Assembly (NCBI GenBank): GCA_011634665.1
Contig: WAEK01000005.1
Span: forward strand, 2,427,001 to 2,491,000
From: Mortierella sp. BCC40632
Taxonomy: Eukaryota; Mortierellomycota; Mortierellomycetes; Mortierellales; Mortierellaceae
DNA length: 64,000 nucleotides
Reading direction: 5' to 3'
Shown here in pieces: positions 56,611-64,000 of the stretch. Under the pieces are notes generated by a model that was not told the origin of the DNA, did no database searches, and saw nothing but the letters and a program-made list of their open reading frames with translations. Numbering within the stretch: position 1 is the first letter of the stretch; every line of letters begins with the position of its first letter. The position numbers were made by a program, and so were the translations under genes.

Positions 56611-57543
56611 TTAGTGCCCGGCGACCGCCGTCTCCACCACGGCAAGTTCGGTCGAAATGGGTGTGGTCTCAATGACGGGCGCAGCATCCTTGACGGGCGC
56701 AACTTCCTCACCATCAGCGGTGGCTGCAGGAGCAGCAGCAGCTTCAGCTTCACCAATCTCGCCGGCCTCAGAGAGCGTGACAGGAGTGGCGGGCTTCTCA
56801 GTGACGGGCTTCTTCTTGAAGAGATTGGAGAGACGCTTCACGAGTCCACCGCGGTTGGCTGGCTCGGCATTGAGCTCGTTCGAGGCCTTTTCCTCAGTAG
56901 GCTTCTCCTCGCTTGGCTTGTCCTCGCTCGAATGCTCATCTGTTGCTGCAGCATTCTCGTCCGACACAGGTGGTGCCTCCGTGGACTCTGTCGTCGCAGG
57001 AGCAGATGTCTCTGCCGCAGGTGCGTCTTGCACATCCGCAGGGGCAGCAGCAGCGGGAGCCGCGTCCTCTGAAGTACCTTCATCGGCCTCGGTGGTCGCA
57101 GCTTCTGTCGTCGCAGCGTCCTCAGCGGTCTCGCCCTCGGTCGAGCCATTCGCGGGCTTATCGCTCTTGGGCTTCTTCTCCGCAAACTTCTTAAGGCCTA
57201 CGGAGATCTTGGTGAACCAGGATTTCTTTTTGTCGGATCCAGCAGAGACAGGAGGAGAGTCAGTCGCATCGTCCTCGGCAGCATGCGTGCCGTTTGTGTC
57301 TCCTTCAGCTGTCTCCGAGGTCGCGTTGATGTCAGCGGCATCTCCTTCGGGTGCGGTCTCGTCAGCATGAGCAACAGGTGCGTCCGAGGGTTCGACAGCG
57401 GTCGAGAACGTTGGCTCGGCCTCAGCGGGAGTGGCCTTGTCCTCAGCGGGAGCGGGGGTGACCTCAACAACAGGCTCTGGGTTGGTGGTCGCGGTGGTCG
57501 TCTCTGCGGGAGCGACTGGATTCTCGATGTGTGAGTCGGTCAT
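56611..57543 (-). CDS. Acidic Ala/Glu/Pro-rich protein with two basic amphipathic modules (310 aa)
   Basis: A single exon from ATG at 57543 (MTDSHIENPVAPAETTTATT). Composition is dominated by Ala, Glu, Thr and Pro, so it is probably disordered and strongly acidic. Two short Lys-rich segments break this pattern: KKSWFTKISVGLKKFAEKKP (about residue 130) and RGGLVKRLSNLFKKKP (about residue 240). Both combine Trp/Phe/Leu with Lys in an amphipathic pattern that could bind membrane, nucleic acid or an acidic partner. No signal peptide, domain or family is recognised. Use of varied synonymous codons across the frame and the lack of stops over 930 bp support a real gene. An intron just upstream of the ATG is possible. 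Confidence 0.75.
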   Translation of the reverse strand: MTDSHIENPVAPAETTTATTNPEPVVEVTPAPAEDKATPAEAEPTFSTAVEPSDAPVAHADETAPEGDAADINATSETAEGDTNGTHAAEDDATDSPPVSAGSDKKKSWFTKISVGLKKFAEKKPKSDKPANGSTEGETAEDAATTEAATTEADEGTSEDAAPAAAAPADVQDAPAAETSAPATTESTEAPPVSDENAAATDEHSSEDKPSEEKPTEEKASNELNAEPANRGGLVKRLSNLFKKKPVTEKPATPVTLSEAGEIGEAEAAAAPAATADGEEVAPVKDAAPVIETTPISTELAVVETAVAGH

Positions 57544-59105
57544 TGTAGACTATAAAGATTGGGCGCGTGAGTAGGAGTGCTGTGGAGCGGTGGGGGTAAG
57601 CAGACGTGAAGAAAGATGGAGCGGGTGGACAGTAACAATGAGACGAGAAGAGGAAAGAGAGAAGAGAGAAGAGAGAAGAGAAGAGGAAGAGAGAGAAAGA
57701 GAGAGAGAGGAAGAGAAGATTTCAAAGGAGAGAGGCTAAACAAGCTGCGGCTGACAGAAATACAAAAAAAACACTGCACTTTTAAAGCGTTGTGGCCATG
57801 AAGCCGTACCAGGGCGGCTCTTATGACCGGGGCGACCATAGGCCAACCGGGAGAGGATAGCGGCCAAGAGGAAAAAAGGAGACGGATGGCTCGCAAGCTA
57901 ACGCTGCGATGCAATGCTACCCGAGTTCCGTTCGTTTGCTCGTTTGCTCGTTTGTTCGCTCGCTCGTTTGTTCATACTCTTTCGCACTTGATTCCTTCCA
58001 TCCTTCTGCCGGTCGTCTATCCTTGACTCTCTTCCTGCTGCTCGTCTGGATAACTCAGAGCGATGGATTGATGTGCACGCGTGCCCGTGTCTGCGTGCGC
58101 GTAAGTTTCCTGTGTGAAGATGTGTGTGAGTGTATGTATGTCCTGCTCCAATGCTGCTCTGTCCAAAAGCTCTGCTCGAAAATGCTCTGCGTACTACCTT
58201 TTCCATCTGCCCGAACAGAGTCGCGCCCGCATCCTCAATCGGTCTGTGTGGGGTCGTTGGGCCCGAGCCGTGCGCGTACCTCTTCCACTTTTGCCTTGGA
58301 CCTGAGCTACCAATCCACTCATCAGTGCCCATGCCTGGGTCTGTGTGTGTGAACCCGCGCTGAACCTGTCAGTGGTTACTCTCTGCATTGGACCTACTGG
58401 TGCTTTGCGCGCTATGGACTTTTTTATGCTTGACCATGGTGACTCTGCAAATGAGCATGCTGCGGCTCTTCCTTGGCTACCAGCTCGCAGCGGCAGCATC
58501 CCTTTTCTCCCAGAAGGGCGCATCGTCCCCACAAGGAGGAAGAAGGAGAGGGGAGGGGGGGAGCCTGCGTGGACAGGAAGACAGCAAAGACGACAAAAAA
58601 CGATGATGCGAAAACAAATGTCGATGACACATGGTCCTGTGTGCAGTGCTGCGCGAGTGCACCTCTAGACCGCCCTGTTTGCCAGTTGGGGCACCGGGGA
58701 GAGAAGAGATCGAGAAGAATAAGAAATAAAAAAAGGGAATGTCCGGGAGTGGGGGACCGCTCAAACCCACGCCAGGTTTCTCACCCCTCAGCGGAATCAT
58801 GGCGACCGCGCCCTTACCGCATTTCGCCCGCGTCCTTCCTGCATTGCTTTTGTGCTGCACTCCTGTGGTGTCCAGCTGCCCCCCTTTCGTCCTAATTGCA
58901 AATGGACAATGTGCCCGTTCCTCCTCTTCCTCCTCTTCCTCCTCCCCCGCAGGCCTCCTCTTCATCCTCCCCGTCAGTAACACATGAACCTTTGTTCAAC
59001 TCCTGGGTTTATTATTCTCCAAAGTGTGTGTTCACTACCGCCTGCACTCTATTGGTATCAGTTCGTCTTCCTTTGATCCCGCTTCTTTTTTTCCCTTGTG
59101 CAGTT

Positions 59106-59106
<1 letters not shown>

Positions 59107-59150
<44 letters not shown>
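59107..59150. repeat. (CT)22 microsatellite
   Basis: Twenty-two uninterrupted CT units, followed by further interrupted TCTTT repeats. Confidence 0.95.
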
Positions 59151-59156
<6 letters not shown>

Positions 59157-59351
59157 GTCTCTTTCTTTCTCTTTCTCTTTCTCTTCTTTCGTTCTCTTTT
59201 TTCTCTTGCGAGCATCCAAGTCGCGAGGCTCTTTGGTATCCAAGTGACTTTCTCCAGGCCCACCGCTCTTTCTCTCTTTTATTCTGGTCAGATGCGCACC
59301 CCGAGTTAGGTATCTGTGCTCTGCTCTTGCTCAAGGATGAAAAGGAGCCTC

Positions 59352-59353
<2 letters not shown>

Positions 59354-59384
<31 letters not shown>
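59354..59384. repeat. 31-nt A tract followed by TGAA repeats
   Basis: An uninterrupted A run ending in TGAATGAATGAATGA. Confidence 0.95.
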
Positions 59385-59386
<2 letters not shown>

Positions 59387-59470
59387 AATGAATGAATGAC
59401 CAACAGACCTGTACTTGCGCCTTGTCCCGAAACTTCTCTCTCTCTCTCTCTTTGCCTTTGACCCTTTTTT

Positions 59471-59502
<32 letters not shown>

Positions 59503-60608
59503 CATTATAATTATCATTACTCCTATTCGTTGCTTCCCCTTCCCTTTCCCCGACGCGTTCGTTGTTATCAGGGCTCTTCCCTGCTCTTTTGCGTGAGATC
59601 ATTCCGTAAAGGCGTACCCTTCCATGAACGTCTTCTTAGAATCGACCGTGGACATGACGGGTTTTGAGTACTAAGAAGATGGACGTCCAGAAGTGCTAGC
59701 GAAATATCGATTAGGTCACTCATTCGAAGAAAAACGCGAGGGGAGGAGGGTTGATAGAGAGAGAGAAAGAGAGAAAGAGAGAAAGAGAATAAAGGAAGGC
59801 TTCCTTCATGGAGCCCCTTCCGAAATGAGCGAGGGTCAGAGTTCCCCGCGACAGACCAAACGGAGACAAAAAAGTACACACCAAGATCATGGACATCAAT
59901 CCCATTGGGCTGCGAACCCCGGCTACTGTCCAGGCCACCGGCTCTAGACGGAAGGAGAGGGGGTCCCCGACATCGTCTATCTCATGGTTCCTTTGTACTG
60001 GTTCGTATAGAAGAATGGAAATGGAATCCAGAGATGCCAAGAGAGAATAAATGGGAGATGGGAGGTGGGTAGGTGGGGGACAATGTAAGGAGAGTCGGCG
60101 CAAAGGGGACCCAAAAAAAAGCAAGGGAATTGCCAAAGGTCAAAAAAAAAAAAAAAAAAAAACGTGCTCTGAATGTTTGCAGTGCAAGCCAAAGGCGCTG
60201 ATATGCCCAACATTGCCCAATTGTCAATAGAAACACGCATTGTTGGTCTTTAGAGTGGACGGGAGAGAGAAAGAGAAAGAGAACAGACGCGAATGTGCGT
60301 GTTGTGTGTGGATGGACAGGAGAGATACTTTCACCACAACCTCGCATTTAGGCATGCGAAACCATTCTCTCTCTCTCTTTCAGCCAACGCACTTTTGCAC
60401 GAGCTGCAGGAATGAATTGTGCAGGCGATAAAAAAAAAAAAAAGGCGAAAGCATTTTGGGCTCGAGACATTCTTTGGAATGGAGAAATACAAACACACGC
60501 ACATAAACACACTTGTGCTTATCTAGATCTGTTGTCGTTCAATGGAAAGAAAGAAGAAAGAAAAGAAAAGAAAAAGGGCTCCTGTTGCTTTTTTTGGCGA
60601 TCCCTTTC

Positions 60609-60612
<4 letters not shown>

Positions 60613-60650
<38 letters not shown>
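60613..60650. repeat. (CT)19 microsatellite
   Basis: Nineteen uninterrupted CT units. Confidence 0.93.
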
Positions 60651-60655
<5 letters not shown>

Positions 60656-61365
60656 TAACGTGTCTACGCTCTTATCCTGTGTCAAGCCCGCCGGCGAGCC
60701 TATCGCCCAATCTTCCCGCCAAACTACCAGGCGAAAACAACTACAGTAGTTCAGATAATACGAGATCACCGCTGGCTCTTTTGGAGAAAGAAAGAAAAGA
60801 GAAAAAAGAAAAGAATGGATTCTAGGGCTCTAGATCTGCTTTCTTCCATCGAATCGTGCCAATGTACGCCACATATTATGAGAGACGAAGAAGAAAAAAC
60901 TGGTACTCCTTTTTGTTCTTGACAAAAAAAAAAAAAAAGCAACACCGGATGGAAGGTCACACCTCCACCAACATTACAAAGCGCCGAGTTCTGGTGGGAT
61001 TTGATAGACACTCGCCATAATCATTATCCCCCCTTTTGTTCGGCTCCAAAAAGAGCAACAATGCACGATGATCTCTGACTGCCGTGACCCGAACCTCAGG
61101 GCCAAAAGACTGTCAGTCAGCAACAACAAGAGAAAGTATGCTTGTAGCTAGATCTCGGTTCCCAGCGTGATCTCCGAGAAAGCCAAAGAGCTATCGTCTT
61201 TTTTTCTCCTTTTGTTCTGGTGTTTAGGCAAAAAAATTCTCATTATGTCACTATACATTATATGGAGCCTACTTGTTTTTTTTCCTCTTCTCCAATTAGC
61301 GCCTAGCGCATATCACACTCATTTTTTTTTTCTTTTTTATCGTTGAACACACAACCGCTAGGGCT

Positions 61366-63651
61366 CTAGCGTCGAGGAGCCAGCCCAGGTCCGTCATCAT
61401 CATCATCTTCTGAGCCAAGCAACGCGTCCAGGCTAGTTCGTCCAGCGGCGCCTCCGACTTGCAGCGTTGGCGAGGATGGCTGATAGAAAATTCCATATCT
61501 TCCGCCACCAAGGTTTGTGCTGTTGCGCCTCCGTCGAGTTGCGTGGTACTCCTTCCAGGCCCTGGAGTAAATGACAGTCTGGGTAATGATGACACAATCT
61601 ATACAAAGTTGGATAATGCCACATCCGATGAACTGGTATTTGGCATGTGTCGTAATATAGTAATATGTCTTGAAACTGTCGCCAACAACCCACATTAATA
61701 GAATCGCAGGACTGAAGCCTGCTGTCGATTTTGAGCGATAGTTCTGGATGGCTTGCGGCAAAGGGACAGTAGCCTCAATTCCAAGGGCCTGTGTAGTCAG
61801 GGAGATAAGGAAACAACGAAACAAGAGAGAATGGGCGATTTTCATCAGTCAACTCCTGTCCGGCAACAGCCATGGCAGACAAGCCTAATTTTATGAGAGA
61901 CGAGAGCTCGGACAAACTTACGGCAAGTCCCAATAGTCCGACGTAAAAGGGCGTGTTCCCAATAATGAGCAGCGATAGCCCAATGACCAGAGTGAATACA
62001 GCCAAGAACAGAAAATAGGGTCCAATAGTAGGCCAGTTCCAGAAATGGGTGCCCCATTGGATTGCATGCTCACGATACCAGCCCAACCCATTCAGTCGAG
62101 ACGCCCTTGTTGTGATCTTGGCGGGTCCATCTAGATCGGGAGAAGGTGGTAATGGTGGTAATGATGTTATTGATGGGGATGTGGTCGAGGATGAATTCGC
62201 AGTTGCATATGACCTGACTGTAGTCCCAGTAAGTGCTGAGGCTGGATCACAAGGCGTGGTGGCGTGAGTGCCAGAGTGGTTACCTCCAGGGCTGCCGCTC
62301 GCGCTTCCGTTTCCTCCAGGCATAGCTGCTCGGCGACTATGGGGGATCGAATGGGTGACAGGAGTGGGCAGTTGGACGGTCCAAGGGTAGTATCGGACAC
62401 AGAGCTCGAGGAGGAAGAGTTGGACGACGGTCATCAGGATAGACTGGTACAACAGCGCGATATCGAATCTATATTGAATCGAGGACTATCTGGATAAGTG
62501 GATAGACCTGGACAACAAAGAACCACCAGTAGCGCAACAAAAAAGAAAAAGAAGAATGTACAAACAAATGACCATGCTCATGCCCATGCCCATGCCAATG
62601 ACAAGAGTCGTGATCCTATCTGGTGGTTGTTCCCCTCGTCCTCTCTCTCTCTCCTCCACCCACCTCCTTTAAGACGCATGGCCTCCTCTTCAAGAGAAAG
62701 AGAGGGCAACAACAACAGTAGTAATAGAAGGAGCAATGGCCTGAGCTTGTTGTACTTACGGATCACCAATCCTGTTGAGGAAAGGAGCAGTTAACCGGGC
62801 CATTGGCGGGGTGAACAGGGTGAACAGGGTTTTCGTGTAATGACATACATGCGTTGCCAAGAGAAAAGGGGAGGAGGAAAAAAAAAAGGTCGTCATCCTA
62901 CTTGTTAGATTCGGGTCGACTCGTCGTCACTTTTGCGAGTCCCGCTCTTTCTCTCTGTTGTACTCGAGTAAAGAGCAATCGTGGAGGCAGGGGCTGTTGT
63001 CTCAACAGCAGCAACAGTAGCGGTAACAGTAGTTGTAGTAGCAACAGCAGCAGCAACAGCAGCAGCAACAGCAGCAGCAACAGTGCTGTGCATTGAGGGG
63101 AGGAAAAGTCAACTGGTACAGTTGTGGCGGGGAGAGAAAGTGAGGGAGTCGGTGGACACAGGACTTTGCCGATGTCCGACAGGGCGTTTCGTCTCGTTAA
63201 AAAAAAAGCTTATATCTCAACTTGCCAGAAAAAGATGCGAATGATGCTAGAGAACGACAAGAAACAAATGCTGCTCATTAGTCCAATTGTTCTTTCCTTC
63301 ACCGCATGCATAGAATGAGCATGTGTGCTTGCTTCTCAAAGGGTCGCAAGCTAACAACCAACTAGACAAAAAAACATAGAATGCAGAATGGAAGAGTCTT
63401 TCGGGGAGTGGCAAACATAGAGGAATAGGTTTCCCATACAACTTGCGAACCAACCCCAACTCCACCTCCTCAGCGAACAATTACCTCGAGACGATTAGAA
63501 CACCACATGTGACACTACTGAATCCAATAGAGGTCTTCATCCGGTACATGGTGTAGTACTGGTGGAAGTAACCGGTGACTGGTCCAATGACCATGGCGAT
63601 TCGAATCAGATCCCATGGCGCAGGCTCTGTTGGGTCTAGTGGCTCCGACAT
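61366..63651 (-). CDS. PQ-loop repeat membrane protein (SLC66A2/ANY1-like), 4 exons with a 12-nt exon
   Basis: Predicted 382 residues. Exons: 63651-63485, 62771-62760 (12 nt), 62468-61922, 61788-61366; all GT-AG and phases close. It starts MSEPLDPTEPAPWDLIRIAM and carries VIGPVTGYFHQYYTMYRMKT (first PQ-loop-like helix pair), then SFDIALLYQSIL-like sequence (GDPFDIALLYQ), a Ser/Gly/Thr-rich loop, and FLAVFTLVIGLSLLII. The second PQ motif is clear: EATVPLPQAIQNYRSKSTAG followed by LLMWVVGDSFKTYYYI and CGIIQLCIDCVIITQTVI. The C-tail is acidic (GSEDDDDDGP). Relatives act at endosome/Golgi membranes and affect phospholipid asymmetry. Intron 1 (713 nt) contains a CAG/CAA triplet run (about 63000-63085) and A7-A8 runs. 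Confidence 0.85.
63000..63085. repeat. CAG/CAA triplet repeat in PQ-loop gene intron 1
   Basis: Imperfect AGCAACAGCAGCAGC units, on the strand opposite to the gene. By the exon model they are intronic, so not translated. Confidence 0.8.
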
Positions 63652-64000
63652 GGGCGCTCTTCTGGGCGCTATTGGATGGCTGTCAAAGAGAAACGGTGTA
63701 GTGCGGAATGCAAGGTGGGATAGAACCAATAGTAATGATGGTGGCGAGAGTAGTAAAGGAGGAGAGAGAAAGAAAGAGAAAGAGAGAAAGCAGAGAGCGT
63801 GGCCAAAAGGAGGTTCAAAGCGAGAAAAGGCAAAAAAAAAAAACGAGAGGCCTTGACTCAAGAAAGGCCACGGATCGACTCCAAGTCAAAAAAAAAAAAA
63901 AAAAAAAGGGTCAGCCTGGGGCTGTTCATTTTTCTACTACTTGCCGCACTCTGTCTGATAAATCACTCATTAAGTAGTCTTGAGGCTAGTTCGGATCGCC
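63652..64000. promoter_or_regulatory. Promoter side of the PQ-loop gene, to window end
   Basis: 349 bp upstream of the minus-strand start. GAGAAAGAGAAAG (63770-63790), A13 (63831-63843) and A20 (63888-63907) tracts. No further gene seen. Confidence 0.5.

Larger units (their letters stand above)
57544..61365. other. 3.8 kb gene-free stretch rich in simple repeats
   Basis: The largest gap among the host genes. Only low-complexity frames occur. It contains a run of GCTCGTTT-like units (57930-57970), (CT)22 at 59107-59150, A31 at 59354-59384 followed by AATGAATGAATGA, a T tract then (TTA)n at 59465-59502, A22 near 60140 and (CT)19 at 60613-60650. The left end should include the promoter of the acidic protein gene; a noncoding transcript cannot be excluded. 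Confidence 0.55.

Noticed and set aside
56657..57370. Plus-strand 237-aa Ala/Ser/Val-rich ORF
   Set aside because: Antisense shadow of the acidic protein; the minus frame has the better start and the two structured modules.
58345..58983. Overlapping ORFs on both strands near 58.5 kb
   Set aside because: Composition is low-complexity and no frame shows domain or splice support.
1..64000. tRNA, rRNA, CRISPR or plasmid origin features
   Set aside because: No A/B-box pairs with a cloverleaf, no rRNA core sequences and no regular spacer-repeat array were seen; the split genes are eukaryotic nuclear type.

Overview
The window looks like nuclear DNA of a filamentous, probably early-diverging fungus (Mucoromycota/Mortierellomycota-like; this placement is inference). 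The evidence is short GT-AG introns in most genes, fungal-type single-copy genes (ESF1, RRP1, MMS2, a CTL transporter), chromodomain-bearing Ty3/gypsy elements, and very many long poly-A/poly-T tracts.

Region 1, about 1-25,889, is a nest of transposable elements with no host gene that I can find. From left to right it holds: A, the 3' part of a plus-strand Ty3 chromovirus ending in a 174-bp LTR; B, an older minus-strand Ty3-like element cut by A and by C; C, the 5' end of a Tc1/mariner transposon; D, a 7.7-kb minus-strand Ty3-like element with two ~711-bp LTRs; E, a 112-bp LTR scrap of the F family; G, LTR plus gag of a minus-strand element; F, a complete 5,213-bp chromovirus with identical 183-bp LTRs and a perfect 5-bp target duplication (CCCGT); H and I, 5' parts (LTR, gag, and protease in I) of two related minus-strand elements; and J, an LTR scrap of the G family. 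Junctions give a relative order for part of the nest (I into J, H into I, G into H, F into H; A into B, C into B). H and I carry the sequence signature expected of self-priming (Tf1/sushi-type) retrotransposons: a 9-nt primer-binding site exactly complementary to the predicted 5' end of the element's own RNA.

Region 2, about 26.7-64 kb, holds ordinary genes. In order: a LYR-like small protein (+), an E2-binding HECT_2 E3 ligase (UBE3D-like, -), an MMS2-type ubiquitin E2 variant (-), a Ser-rich unknown protein (-), a Cdc1/Ted1/MPPE1-type metallophosphoesterase (-), a BtuF-like periplasmic-binding-fold protein (+), a choline-transporter-like membrane protein (-), ESF1 (-), ribosomal protein uL24/RPL26 (+), ribosomal protein uS19/RPS15 (-), RRP1 (+), an acidic Ala/Glu/Pro-rich protein (-) and a PQ-loop membrane protein (-). 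I reconstructed exon-intron structures by hand from splice consensus and reading-frame phase. All close in frame except one CTL junction, the start of RPS15, and two alternative splice choices in the phosphoesterase.

Functionally, the four genes from 45.5 to 54.5 kb are all for ribosome production, arranged as two divergent pairs, each joining a pre-rRNA processing factor to a ribosomal protein (ESF1/RPL26 and RPS15/RRP1). The two ubiquitin genes are adjacent on the same strand. Intergenic DNA is rich in CT/GA microsatellites and A/T homopolymers, and such tracts also sit inside introns and in one transposon coding region. Many transposon frameshifts lie near homopolymers, so sequencing or assembly error cannot be excluded as their cause.
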